Below are positions 32,739 through 41,308 of a stretch of DNA of 64,000 nt, one piece after another. This stretch comes from Vulcanimicrobiota bacterium. Lineage in GTDB: Bacteria; Vulcanimicrobiota; Vulcanimicrobiia; Vulcanimicrobiales; Vulcanimicrobiaceae. Each line of letters starts with the position of its first letter. Within the stretch, counting starts at the first letter, position 1. The notes below the pieces were generated by a model. That model ran no database searches. It had not been told where the DNA came from and saw only the letters and a program-made list of their open reading frames with translations. The DNA is taken from NCBI GenBank assembly GCA_013036105.1, contig JAAXCX010000001.1:248001-312000 (forward strand), given 5' to 3'. The translations under genes were made by a program, and so were the position numbers.

Positions 32739-34034
32739 CTAGTCCTTTACCGCACGGCTCGTGCGCCGCGTCGGAGTGATGCGCGGAAGTTCTTTGGCGA
32801 GATCTGCGGGCATGATTGCGTCGATAGCGTCGTCGACCGTCACGATGCCGAGCATCAGCCCGTCGGGATCGACCACGGGCACCGCGAGCAGATCGTAACG
32901 CGCGATCGTCGCCGCAACGTCGCGCGCTTGCATCGCCGGCGCGATCGTTACGATATCGTCTTCCATGATGCGTTCGATCACGTCGTCTTGGGGTGCGAGC
33001 AGAAGCGCGCGCAGCGTCAATACGCCCAGGAGCCGCCGGTCCTTGTCGACGACATACAGATAGTAGATGAATTCCGTTTCGGGCGCGATTTCGCGAATCT
33101 TGTGGATGGTCTGCTCCGCGGTGCGATGCGGAAGAATCCAGACGTAATCGGTCGTCATCAATCCGCCGGCCGTGTCGTCCTGGTACTTCACGAGTTCGCG
33201 CAGCTCGCCCGCAGTGGATTGATTCATCTCCGCGAGCAGCTCGCTTTGCTGATCCTCCGGCAGGTCACCCAGCAGATCGGCCGCGTCGTCGGAGTCCATC
33301 TCTTCGATGATGTCGGCGGCGCGCTCGCGCCCGATGTCGTCGATGATCGCGCGCTGCTTCTCGGGTTCGAGATGTTCGAGCGCGTCCGCCGCGGTTTCGT
33401 CGTCGAGCGAATGGATGATTGCGGCGGCTTCGCGCGCGGAAAGATCGCTGATGACCTCGGCCAATTCGCTCGGATGCAATCGCGTCAGCTTGCTCTCTTT
33501 GACGGCAAGCTGAACTTGCGAGGGATTTTTCTCGCGAATCGGAGCCACCGAATCCCACGCGATCATCGCGCGCGGCACGCGCCGGTACACCCACGGCGTA
33601 AAGCGTTTGCCGATCCCTCGTAAGCCCAGACGGCGCAACAATCCGCTGACCCCGACGTCGGCGGCAACGACACGCAGTTTACCGCCCGTATTGGCGATCT
33701 CGATGTCGTTGATGCGCACGACCTTGCGGCCGTCGACGTCGACAATTTGTTTGTCGAGAAGATCCAGGACCAGGTAGAGCGCCTCGTCGTCGGGCGGCGC
33801 GGCGACCTTGGGGGCGGCGTTGAGCGCGACGGCGCCATCGGCGTCAACGTCGGAGACGGTATCCATCGGCGCGAAGCGCGGACCTTGACTCGTCTTGATA
33901 ATCAGTCCGTCAACTTCCGGAAACGTTTGGTCCGGATTGTTGACCAGGAAGTCGGTGACCCGGCCGATGGGCAATTCGTTGACCGTCGCACGCCGCCCGA
34001 CGAGTTCGGAGATAAATCCGTCCTGAAAAGCCAT
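32739..34034 (-). CDS. PRC-barrel/MgtE-N/CBS protein without a membrane domain
   Basis: 431-residue soluble protein. Residues about 8-75 look like a PRC barrel (NELPIGRVTDFLVNN, then VDGLIIKTSQGPRFAPMDTV). A superhelical MgtE N-domain follows (about 165-270) with repeated acidic units such as LAEVISDLSAREAAAIIHSL and AADLLGDLPEDQQSELL. A CBS pair fills 285-415 (GGLMTTDYVWILPHRTAEQT; LLAVPVVDPDGLMLGIVTVD). The MgtE channel domain is absent; the protein stops after the CBS pair. It probably senses Mg2+ and gates or regulates the Nramp-related transporter encoded 3 bp downstream. GGGAGGTG ribosome-binding site before ATG 34034. Confidence 0.87.
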   Translation of the reverse strand: MAFQDGFISELVGRRATVNELPIGRVTDFLVNNPDQTFPEVDGLIIKTSQGPRFAPMDTVSDVDADGAVALNAAPKVAAPPDDEALYLVLDLLDKQIVDVDGRKVVRINDIEIANTGGKLRVVAADVGVSGLLRRLGLRGIGKRFTPWVYRRVPRAMIAWDSVAPIREKNPSQVQLAVKESKLTRLHPSELAEVISDLSAREAAAIIHSLDDETAADALEHLEPEKQRAIIDDIGRERAADIIEEMDSDDAADLLGDLPEDQQSELLAEMNQSTAGELRELVKYQDDTAGGLMTTDYVWILPHRTAEQTIHKIREIAPETEFIYYLYVVDKDRRLLGVLTLRALLLAPQDDVIERIMEDDIVTIAPAMQARDVAATIARYDLLAVPVVDPDGLMLGIVTVDDAIDAIMPADLAKELPRITPTRRTSRAVKD

Positions 34035-34054
34035 GCCGCACCTCCCTTCCGCGC

Positions 34055-34089
34055 AAAAATAAAACCGGTTCCGCTGGGCGGCGACCGGT
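34055..34089 (-). terminator. Intrinsic terminator, expression platform of the M-box
   Basis: On the minus strand ACCGGT (34089-34084) pairs with ACCGGT (34069-34064), enclosing an inner CCGC-CCA-GCGG hairpin, and is followed directly by TTTTATTTTT. It lies between the M-box aptamer and the MgtE-like gene, as expected for a riboswitch that ends transcription when Mg2+ is high. An antiterminator pairing was not worked out. Confidence 0.75.
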
Positions 34090-34119
34090 CGTGGCGTGGA
34101 ACGGCGAGCGTTCTATACC

Positions 34120-34295
34120 CCAATCGCGTCTGCTTTGGCACCACGCGCCGTAAAGCCCCAACAGGGCTTAGCCGCATTAGACGACGCCTTAGGTCGGCGA
34201 AGTCTGGTCTACCCGCTTGGCGTCTCTCGACGTTTCCGGGCAGCGGCCTGTGTTTCGCGTGGACGCCTCACCTAGCGAGGTATCCTCACCTAAGT
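34120..34295 (-). promoter_or_regulatory. M-box (ykoK) magnesium riboswitch
   Basis: Minus-strand leader with the conserved M-box blocks in order: TAGGTGAGGC (34277-34266 region), GGCCGCTGCCCGGAAACGTC, AGACGCCAAGCGGGTAGACCAG, a CTAAGG block, TCTAATGCGGCT, and near the 3' end GGTGCCAAAGCAGACGCGATTG. These match the Mg2+-sensing M-box consensus blockwise, including the terminal AAAGC-xx-CGATTG. A second TTAGGTGAGG just upstream makes the 5' boundary uncertain. It controls the MgtE-like/Nramp operon through the terminator at 34055-34089. Confidence 0.9.
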
Positions 34296-34385
34296 ATAGG
34301 CCTCCGGGTCAACCCACACCGGGGAGAACGGGCCGCTGGCGAAAACTCGGCTTTTTGCGCGGGATTGCCCGCGGAAAGGTGCCGC

Positions 34386-34832
34386 ATGAGAACTCAGGCT
34401 GCCGCGGTCGCATTACTCTTTCTTCTGATTGCGGGCGTCGCGCAATCGGCCTCACTCGCGCCGGGGCCGGGAGCGGCGGTTATCAATGCGGATGCAATTC
34501 GCTGGCTGCCGTCGTCTTTCGGCGCGATAAAATTTGCGCAAGTTCTCGGGAATTGGAGCGACTCGAAGGCGCTCTACACCGTACGTTTTCTTATGCCGGA
34601 CGGCTCCGCTTTTCCGGTGCATTATCACGGAAGCGATGAAGTGCTCACCGTCATACAGGGCACGTTTATGTTCAAGGCCGGAACGAATACGGCGCGAACG
34701 GGAGGGCGCGCGGTCAAAGCCGGCGGCGTTTTGTTCATTCCCGCCAATATGCGCCACTGGGGATGGGCGGTACATACAACGGTCGTGCAGATCAACGGAA
34801 TCGGCCCGCACAGCGTGCACGTGCTCAAATGA
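34386..34832 (+). CDS. Exported cupin-domain protein
   Basis: 148-residue single-domain cupin with a signal peptide (residues 1-22, ending AQSAS). The cupin metal motif is visible as FPVHYHGSDEVLTVIQGTF (His, His, Glu) with a second-motif histidine in IPANMRHWGWAV. Probably a periplasmic metal-dependent or sensor-type cupin; no enzymatic activity can be assigned. ATG at 34386 has GGAAAGG upstream. It diverges from the Mg2+ operon, but nothing else links them. Confidence 0.8.
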   Translation: MRTQAAAVALLFLLIAGVAQSASLAPGPGAAVINADAIRWLPSSFGAIKFAQVLGNWSDSKALYTVRFLMPDGSAFPVHYHGSDEVLTVIQGTFMFKAGTNTARTGGRAVKAGGVLFIPANMRHWGWAVHTTVVQINGIGPHSVHVLK

Positions 34833-34984
34833 TGCGGTCCGCAAATCTGTCGCAGGCCTAGCGAAAGCGCGCGCGCATTTCTAGTTTTATTAAGCAAGCG
34901 TAAAGTAGCGATTAAGAGTTTTTTCAGAGGTTCGCGCGATGATGTCATCCGCGGCGCTATTTATTACTGGAAGGATTTGAAAGC

Positions 34985-35881
34985 ATGTTGTTGCGCCGCA
35001 AATTGTTGACCTTATCCGCACTCGCAGCGCTCGCGCTCGCAGCTTGCGGGGGCGGCTCGAGCGGGCTCGGAGTGAATCCGGGCACGATTTCACCGGGCAG
35101 TGCTGCACGCCAAGTTACGCTCGCATTCCCGGGCGTCTCTTCACTTTCAACGGGCAGACAGACGCAATCCGTCGGCGGTACCGCCGTAACGCTGACGTTC
35201 AACGGACAAATTGTCGGTAAGGGCACGCTCGATGCGACGGGCAAAGTCACGATCGAACTCGACCAAGCGGTGCCGGCCGGCTCGACCATTACCGTTACTG
35301 CAGGCTCGACGATCGTAACGTTCGTCCTGGCCACGAGCGCGCACGATACGGCGGTCATGGTGCAGCGCAATGCCGACGGCACCCTTACAGTGACGACCGC
35401 CGGCGGAGAGCAGCCCGAAACGAATCCCGATCCGAACGATCCCGATGGCGAGCAAGAAGTCGAAGACGGTCAGGGCGGTACGGAAATGGTCAGCGACAAT
35501 GACGGGCACTCGGTTCTGCCGAGCAATCTGCCAATCACCGTCACGAATACCTGCACGACAATAACGATTACCGCAAAGAGCGGCCAGTCGTTTTCACGCC
35601 TTCGTTTTGAAGAGAACGTTCACGATGGCGACGGCGGATCGAAACTCAAGTTCGACGGACCGTTTACTTCGCCGCAAACCTTCGCACTGATCGCGCAAAG
35701 CGCGCGGATCCGGATCGAACTCTTTGATGCGAACGGAAAGCAAGTGCTCGACGTGCGCGCTCCGATCAGCGCGTTTACCGCGGTAGCCGGACAGCCAACG
35801 CCCTCGCCCTGTCCGTCGGTGACGGCCAGCGCGTCGCCGCTGCCCAGCGCCTCGCCGTTACCAACCGGAACGCCGCACTAA
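34985..35881 (+). CDS. Lipoprotein of unknown function, beta-rich
   Basis: 298 residues. A lipoprotein signal (LALAAC, Cys21) is followed by GGGSSG linker sequence, then a Thr/Val-rich, probably all-beta region (SVGGTAVTLTFNGQIVGKG; SRLRFEENVHDGDGGSKLKF). An acidic linker (PNDPDGEQEVEDGQ) separates two halves, and the C-terminus is a Pro/Ser tail (PSASPLPTGTPH). No recognised domain. Its stop overlaps the last bases of the convergent Crp/Fnr gene. Confidence 0.7.
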   Translation: MLLRRKLLTLSALAALALAACGGGSSGLGVNPGTISPGSAARQVTLAFPGVSSLSTGRQTQSVGGTAVTLTFNGQIVGKGTLDATGKVTIELDQAVPAGSTITVTAGSTIVTFVLATSAHDTAVMVQRNADGTLTVTTAGGEQPETNPDPNDPDGEQEVEDGQGGTEMVSDNDGHSVLPSNLPITVTNTCTTITITAKSGQSFSRLRFEENVHDGDGGSKLKFDGPFTSPQTFALIAQSARIRIELFDANGKQVLDVRAPISAFTAVAGQPTPSPCPSVTASASPLPSASPLPTGTPH

Positions 35882-36546
35882 TGCGAAGCGGAGTTCCCGT
35901 TTAGCTGGCCCATGGCGACGCGATAGCACTCGCATGATGCCGATTCGAGTCCTTCGCGATCGACAACGGTCAACTGCCCGCGGCGGTATCGTATGAACCC
36001 GGCTTGCTGCAAAGCGCCGGCTGCGATACTGACCGCGGGGCGGTGAACTCCCAGCATCATCGCCAGAAACTCTTGGGTGAGGGAGAAGTTATCGCCGCGC
36101 ACGCGATCGTGCGTGAGCAGCAGCCACCGGGCGCAGCGTTCGGTCAGCGTATGCAGTCTATTGCAAGCGATCGACTGTCCCATGAGGGTAACCGAAGCGC
36201 GCGCATACTTCTGCGTCAGCTCTCGCAGTTGGGACCCGTTCCGGATCGCGTCTTGAAAAGCGTCGAGCGGAAGGCATTTGGCGGCGCCGGGAACTTGGCA
36301 GATCGTTTGGCTCGGCGCTACGAGCGTGCCGAGCATGATCGCAACGCTTCCCGAGAGGCCTTCGCAGCCTGTCGTGCCGATCTCAACTCCGGCTCCGTCG
36401 CGCATGAGAAGAATGACCGAGAGAACGCAACTCGTCGGAAAATAGATATGTGAAAGTGTTTCGCCGGGATTGTGAAGTACTTCGCCGCTTTTGAGCGATA
36501 TGTCGCGCAAATGCGGCAACAGGGCGGACATCTCGGCTTGCGGCAA
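35878..36546 (-). CDS. Crp/Fnr-family transcriptional regulator
   Basis: DNA-binding regulator with an N-terminal cyclic-nucleotide-type beta-roll (GEVLHNPGETLSHIYFPTSC; VEIGTTGCEGLSGSVAIML) and a C-terminal winged HTH (FSLTQEFLAMMLGVHRPAVS, then AGALQQAGFIRYRRGQLTVVD). No Fnr-type N-terminal cysteines, and the cAMP-binding arginine-serine pair is absent, so the signal is unknown. The annotated start is TTG at 36546, but the open frame continues upstream as NRVIDA before LPQAEM, which looks like family sequence; a CTG about 45 bases upstream, after AGGTG, could be the true start. Confidence 0.85.
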   Translation of the reverse strand: MPQAEMSALLPHLRDISLKSGEVLHNPGETLSHIYFPTSCVLSVILLMRDGAGVEIGTTGCEGLSGSVAIMLGTLVAPSQTICQVPGAAKCLPLDAFQDAIRNGSQLRELTQKYARASVTLMGQSIACNRLHTLTERCARWLLLTHDRVRGDNFSLTQEFLAMMLGVHRPAVSIAAGALQQAGFIRYRRGQLTVVDREGLESASCECYRVAMGQLNGNSASH

Positions 36547-36702
36547 CGCGTCAATAACACGGTTGCCCGTTGGACTAGAATTGGGGATCAGGGGAACACC
36601 TGCTCTTTCAAAAATCGAGCAAGTGGGCGCTCGCTAGGGCGCTGAATCGGGCCTGCCTGAACTCTTAGTATAACACCATACGCACTAAAGACGAAGTTTT
36701 TC

Positions 36703-37026
36703 TCAGCTTGGTGAGAGCGCGCCGGCGTTCTGAGCGTGTTCGAGCGAGGGATAGAGCTCGAAAGTTTTGTCTAGCCCGCAGATTTCAAAAATTCGGCGCA
36801 GCGATTCGGAAGCGCCGGCGATTCGCAGCACGGCGGCGGTCCCATTTTCGAGCATACGTTTCTTTTGGAGCGCTAAGCAGCTCAAGCAGCTTGAGTCGAT
36901 GTAGGTTACGCCCGCAAGGTCGATAATGGCAATATCCGTATCGTCTACTTCAGCCAAGAGCTCGGCGATCTGCGCCTTTCTCGAAAAGTCGAGATCGCCG
37001 TCCAGTTTCACGACCTTCATTGTCAT
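36703..37026 (-). CDS. STAS-domain protein (anti-sigma-factor antagonist type)
   Basis: 107-residue single STAS domain. The motif DLAGVTYIDSSCLSCLALQK (36-55) carries the serine (Ser45/46) that is phosphorylated in SpoIIAA/RsbV. It would act in a partner-switching pathway, but no anti-sigma kinase is nearby. GGAGAG ribosome-binding site supports ATG 37026; the longer open frame upstream reads into the next gene's leader. Confidence 0.82.
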   Translation of the reverse strand: MTMKVVKLDGDLDFSRKAQIAELLAEVDDTDIAIIDLAGVTYIDSSCLSCLALQKKRMLENGTAAVLRIAGASESLRRIFEICGLDKTFELYPSLEHAQNAGALSPS

Positions 37027-37163
37027 GATACTCTCCACGCAAGCAAAAAAAAGGCCCGCTCTGAAACGAACAACCTTCATAATAGGCCTCTGTCCGCCAA
37101 AGATCAGTATGGAAACGTACGCTCCCGGCATGTTGCCGGACGCTATCGAAGAACCTCACCGGA

Positions 37164-37940
37164 ATGCCGCCCAACCCTTTAACGGTCGCCCTCGACGCCG
37201 CGCGTTTGGCAGGCGAGGTTCTCATGGAGCATATCGGTGAGCCATTGGAGATTCGTGAAAAAGGCCGCCGCGCCGATCTGGTAACGTTGGCCGATGGGGC
37301 GAGCGAGCGCGCCGTCGTCGAGCGGCTGCGGGCGGATTTCCCGCACGCCGCTTTTCTGGGAGAAGAAGGCGGCTTGCAAACCGGAACATCACGCGAGCGG
37401 TGGATCATCGATCCGCTGGACGGCACGACGAATTACGCGCATGGCTATCCGATCTTTTGCGTTTCGATCGCATTCGAGCGCGAGGGAAAGGTCGTGGCGG
37501 CCGTCGTTCACGCGCCGGCGATGCACGAAACGTTCGTGGCGCAACTCGGCGGCGGAGCTACGCTGAACGATCGCGCCATGCGCGTGTCGGCCATTCAATC
37601 CTTATCGGCTTCGCTTGTCTGCACGGGATTTCAGCCCGCGCGCTACGAGCGGAACATGCGCTATTTTGATGCGGCTTCACAAATGACGCAGGGCGTGCGC
37701 CGCGATGGTTCGGCTGCGCTCAATCTTGCCTACGTCGCGTCGGGACGCTTCGACGTGTTCTGGGAGTTCGATCTCCATCAGTGGGACACGGCGGCCGGCG
37801 CGCTCCTTGTGCGCGAAGCCGGCGGCCGCGTGACGACGATTGAGGGAGCGGACTGGGCGCTTGAGAGCGAGTCGGTTCTCGCGAGCAACGGCCGCGCCGT
37901 CCACGAAGAGTCGGTCGAGGTCTTTTCGCGCCTTCGCTAG
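37164..37940 (+). CDS. Inositol monophosphatase family protein
   Basis: Mg2+-dependent phosphatase of the IMPase/FBPase superfamily, 258 residues. Metal ligands are in LGEEGG (Glu67-Glu68) and WIIDPLDGTTN (80-90); the second motif WDTAAGALLVREAGG lies at about 208-222. Likely acts on inositol phosphate, with other sugar or nucleotide phosphates (CysQ- or SuhB-like) possible. ATG at 37164. Confidence 0.9.
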   Translation: MPPNPLTVALDAARLAGEVLMEHIGEPLEIREKGRRADLVTLADGASERAVVERLRADFPHAAFLGEEGGLQTGTSRERWIIDPLDGTTNYAHGYPIFCVSIAFEREGKVVAAVVHAPAMHETFVAQLGGGATLNDRAMRVSAIQSLSASLVCTGFQPARYERNMRYFDAASQMTQGVRRDGSAALNLAYVASGRFDVFWEFDLHQWDTAAGALLVREAGGRVTTIEGADWALESESVLASNGRAVHEESVEVFSRLR

Positions 37941-37963
37941 CGCACCTAAACTGGAGCGGATTT

Positions 37964-39316
37964 TCAGCTTGAGGCGAGCAGTTGGCGGCGCGTCCAACTT
38001 TCGCCGCGCAACTTTATTGCGGTCGCGACGGCGCGTGCGCTCCAGGCGACGATCCAGGCGACGGGCACTCCATACAAACCGATGTGTAAGACTTTGATGC
38101 AGAGATAGCACACCGGCACCACGAGGACGCCCGTGAGTATGCCGACCGTGAGCGAAAAACGCGTGTCGCCCGACGCGCGTATCGGCGACATGGACACCAT
38201 CGCGTAACCTTTGACCGGCAGCGTGAGCATGTGCAGCGCCAGCGGCACCGCCGCGGCGGATGCGACGACGGCGTTGAGCGTGAAGATATAAGCGAGCGGC
38301 CACGCCAGCATCGCGCATACGGCCCCGGTCAGCGTCGTGAGCCAGAACGAAAGGATTCGCGCCCGCGAAAAAAACGAACGCGCGCCCTCGACGTCGCGCG
38401 CTCCCAGGCGTTGTCCGATCACGGTTTGTGTGGCGGATTGCAGTGGGCTCGGAACGACAAACGTGAGATCCGAGGCGACGTTGAGCGCGCGGAACGCAGA
38501 GATCGCGACTGCACCCAGCGGCGCGAGCATCGCGACGATAAACGAGTCAGGAGCGATCACGGCAAAGAGGAACACGACCTCCGGCAATCCCAGACGAGCG
38601 CATTCCAACGCCAGCCGCCAATTGAGGTCGAACGAAGCAAAGACGCGGTAAATCGGACGCCTCAGCGTGTAGATAATCGCGCAGACGCAAGCGATGCTTT
38701 CCGAAAGCAGCGACGATATGCCCGCGCCTTCGATGCCGAGCGGGTGGTGCGTGCCCCACCCTAAGGCCAAGATCAGCAGTAGCGGAATGTGCACGATGTT
38801 GACGACGGCCAGCACGAGCACGCCTAATACGCGGTTGCCGGCCGCACCTAAGCCGACGATCAGCGTTCCGGAAATGGCGATCGGCAGAAGCGAAAAACAC
38901 CGCAAGGCCAGATAGATCGAACTGCTGTGCGCGCTCGCGAGCTGTCCCACCATCGCGTGTATGACGACGGGCGCCAACGGGATGCTCGCGAGCGCCGCAA
39001 CGATCGCGCCGAGAAATGGAATGATGAATCCCGCGCGCACCGTGCTGCCGTAAGCGTCCAAGTCACGGGCTCCGACGCGCTGCGCAGCGATGATCGACAT
39101 GCCGCTGAAAAAACCGAAGATCGAAAATGCGACCGCCGTAAAAACGGTTGCCGCACCCGTCACTCCGGCCAGCGCAACGGCGCCCAGGCTGCCGATCGCA
39201 ATCGTGTCGACCACGCCCAAGAGTTGGTCGCCGAGCATCGTGAAAGCGATAGGAAGCGAAAGGCGCCGGATTGCGGCGCCCATGTTCCTGTGGTCGACGA
39301 GCATTCCGCTTTCCAT
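37964..39316 (-). CDS. MATE-family multidrug/metabolite exporter
   Basis: 450-residue inner-membrane protein with twelve predicted helices in two MATE halves (MGAAIRRLSLPIAFTMLGDQ near the N-terminus; second half beginning about residue 230 with LECARLGLPEVVFLFAVIAP). ATG at 39316 shares one base with the stop of the kynureninase-like gene; a later ATG at 39304 is possible. The operon context with tryptophan 2,3-dioxygenase suggests export of a kynurenine-pathway product, but this is inference. Confidence 0.87.
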   Translation of the reverse strand: MESGMLVDHRNMGAAIRRLSLPIAFTMLGDQLLGVVDTIAIGSLGAVALAGVTGAATVFTAVAFSIFGFFSGMSIIAAQRVGARDLDAYGSTVRAGFIIPFLGAIVAALASIPLAPVVIHAMVGQLASAHSSSIYLALRCFSLLPIAISGTLIVGLGAAGNRVLGVLVLAVVNIVHIPLLLILALGWGTHHPLGIEGAGISSLLSESIACVCAIIYTLRRPIYRVFASFDLNWRLALECARLGLPEVVFLFAVIAPDSFIVAMLAPLGAVAISAFRALNVASDLTFVVPSPLQSATQTVIGQRLGARDVEGARSFFSRARILSFWLTTLTGAVCAMLAWPLAYIFTLNAVVASAAAVPLALHMLTLPVKGYAMVSMSPIRASGDTRFSLTVGILTGVLVVPVCYLCIKVLHIGLYGVPVAWIVAWSARAVATAIKLRGESWTRRQLLASS

Positions 39317-40461
39317 CACGAACGAATCTCGTCCAGTGCTTCGAAGAACGCGCCGATCTCGTCGTCGGTCGTGTAGAAGTGCGGTCCGATGCGGATGCCG
39401 CAGCCGGGACGGTAGTCCACAAAGATGCGGCGCGCGATCAACTCGCGGTACGCTTCCTGCGCCCCGGGGAATTCGATTGCGATCCAGCCCGTGCGCTTTT
39501 CCGCTTCCAGCGGCGTGTTCACTTGCAAACCGCGTTCGAGCGCGCTCTGCGCGATCAAATTGGTCAGCCGTACGTTGTGCGCGCGAATTTGCGGCACGCC
39601 CACTTCGCGAATCAGGTCGTGTCCAGGTTTCGCCGCCATGTAGCCCGGAATCGTCGGCGTTCCCGTTCCCCAGCGGTACATGGACGGAGCCCACACCATC
39701 GGCGCCGGCTCGAACGAGAAGGGACGCGCATGCGCCATCCATCCGGTGACGGCCGGTTCGAGCCGTTCGCGCAGCTCGGGCTTGACGTAGATCCAGCCGC
39801 AGCCTGCCGAACCGCACAACCACTTGTGGCTTCCGCCCGTCACGATGTCGAGATCCCACTCGGTCACGTCGTAAGGATAGACGCCGGTCGTTTGGTAGGC
39901 GTCGACGCAGAGCAGCGTACCGGTCTTGCGGCAATGCGCTTGGATCGCGCGCACGTCGCACAGCGCGCCGGAAAGATAATACGCGTGCGAGAGCACGGCG
40001 ATCGCGGTGCGTTCGGTGATTGCGCCGATGATGCGCTCGGCTGGGACGGTGCGCCCGTCGTCGGAGGGAACGATGCGCGGCTGCGCGCCGAAGCGCTGCC
40101 ACTCGCTCCAAACGTACGTCAGCGAAGGAAACTGCAAGGCCTCGTACACGACCTCATTGCGCGGCGCTTCGAAACGCAGTGAAGTCGCGAGCGCGGCTTG
40201 CAGCACCGAAACGTTGGGACCCAGGAAGATGCTCCCGGCCGGCGCGCCGACGATCGCGCCGATGCCGTCGGCGATTTCCGCGATGCGCGGAAGCCACAGT
40301 TCCCACGCCTCCGGGCCCTCGGCTTGCCATTCGTCCGCGTACTGCTCGAGCGCCGCCTTCGCACCGCGCGGCGCCGCGCCCATCGAGTGGCTCACCAGGT
40401 ACCTTGACGTCTCGAGAATCGGAAAACGATCTCGCAACACCGGCGCTGTAGCAGTCTGCAT
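39316..40461 (-). CDS. kynU: Class V aminotransferase fold enzyme, probable kynureninase
   Basis: 381-residue PLP enzyme of fold type I. PLP-site motifs: VDAYQTTGVYPYDV (PLP-binding aspartate) and GGSHKWLCGSAGCGWIYV with the internal-aldimine lysine. It begins RDRFPILETSRYLVSHSMG, as kynureninases and related class V enzymes do. Being directly after tryptophan 2,3-dioxygenase (one-base overlap), kynureninase is the best assignment: kynurenine to anthranilate plus alanine. A class V enzyme of another specificity is the alternative. ATG 40461; upstream in-frame sequence lies in the dioxygenase gene. Confidence 0.78.
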   Translation of the reverse strand: MQTATAPVLRDRFPILETSRYLVSHSMGAAPRGAKAALEQYADEWQAEGPEAWELWLPRIAEIADGIGAIVGAPAGSIFLGPNVSVLQAALATSLRFEAPRNEVVYEALQFPSLTYVWSEWQRFGAQPRIVPSDDGRTVPAERIIGAITERTAIAVLSHAYYLSGALCDVRAIQAHCRKTGTLLCVDAYQTTGVYPYDVTEWDLDIVTGGSHKWLCGSAGCGWIYVKPELRERLEPAVTGWMAHARPFSFEPAPMVWAPSMYRWGTGTPTIPGYMAAKPGHDLIREVGVPQIRAHNVRLTNLIAQSALERGLQVNTPLEAEKRTGWIAIEFPGAQEAYRELIARRIFVDYRPGCGIRIGPHFYTTDDEIGAFFEALDEIRS

Positions 40462-41246
40462 CAATAGCCCTTTCCTAAATGCGTCCGGACTTCCCACAAC
40501 TCCGGGAAAAAGCGGTTGTCGAGCGTCGTGGCCAGATAGGTCACGCCGAGCGAGCCGCCCGTCCCGCGCCTCGCTCCGATCATGCGCTCGACCATGCGGA
40601 TATGGCGTCCGCGCCACAGTAAAAAGCGTTCGTCGAACTCGATCAGCTGCTCCAGCAACATGTAGAGATCGTAGTGTTCTTTGCTTCCCGAGTAAATCGT
40701 GCGAAACGTTTCGATCAGTTCGTCGTGCGTACCGACGGCAAAGCCGCGGCTGCGCAGATACTCTTTGACGCGATCGTAGAGCGACGGTTCGGCGAGCCGC
40801 CGTTCCAAACGAGCGCGCTGCTCGGCGTTCATCTGGATATGTTTGAGCGTCTCCGTATTACGTAATCCCGCGATGAATTCGATCTCGCGAAACTGCAGCG
40901 ATTGAAAGCCGCTGGCCGGATTGAGGTGGTCGCGGAACGCGTTGAATTCGTGCGGGGTCATCGTTTCGAGGATGTCGACCTGGGTTTCGATCAAGCGTTG
41001 GATCGGATCCATGCGTCGGAAATGTTTGGCAACGCGCAATAAGTCGCCGGCCGTCAGATCGCGCATGACCGCCTCGATCTCGTGCAGCAGCTGCTTGAAC
41101 CAGAGCTCGTACACCTGATGGATGATGATGAAGAGCATTTCGTCGTGGTGCGGCGGCGACGAAAGCGGCTGCTGCAGCGCGAGCAGCTCGTCAACCTGCA
41201 GGTACGAGCCGTAAGAGAGCCGCTCGTTGCCGGAATCGGGCGTCAT
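40461..41246 (-). CDS. kynA: Tryptophan 2,3-dioxygenase
   Basis: Heme enzyme that opens the indole ring of tryptophan to N-formylkynurenine. 261 residues. Motifs: LSYGSYLQVDELLALQ, DEMLFIIIHQVYELWFKQLL with the distal histidine (His43), RNTETLKHIQ, and LLWRGRHIRMVERMIGARRG with the proximal heme histidine (His215) followed by GTGGSLGVTYL. First gene of a three-gene operon with the kynureninase-like enzyme and MATE exporter. No kynurenine formamidase is seen in the window. Confidence 0.93.
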   Translation of the reverse strand: MTPDSGNERLSYGSYLQVDELLALQQPLSSPPHHDEMLFIIIHQVYELWFKQLLHEIEAVMRDLTAGDLLRVAKHFRRMDPIQRLIETQVDILETMTPHEFNAFRDHLNPASGFQSLQFREIEFIAGLRNTETLKHIQMNAEQRARLERRLAEPSLYDRVKEYLRSRGFAVGTHDELIETFRTIYSGSKEHYDLYMLLEQLIEFDERFLLWRGRHIRMVERMIGARRGTGGSLGVTYLATTLDNRFFPELWEVRTHLGKGY

Positions 41247-41308
41247 GTGGAGTCGTTTTGCCGGACGACCCTACGGGGCCCGCCGCGCGGCGGCGCGAAG
41301 CTCGCGCG

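Larger units (their letters stand above)
34035..34385. other. 351-bp intergenic region between divergent genes
   Basis: Holds the M-box riboswitch and its terminator on the minus strand. The 90 bases next to the cupin gene (34296-34385) must contain the minus-strand promoter for the riboswitch and the plus-strand promoter for the cupin gene. I see GGAAAGG just before the cupin ATG as its ribosome-binding site but no convincing -35/-10 pair. Confidence 0.6.
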
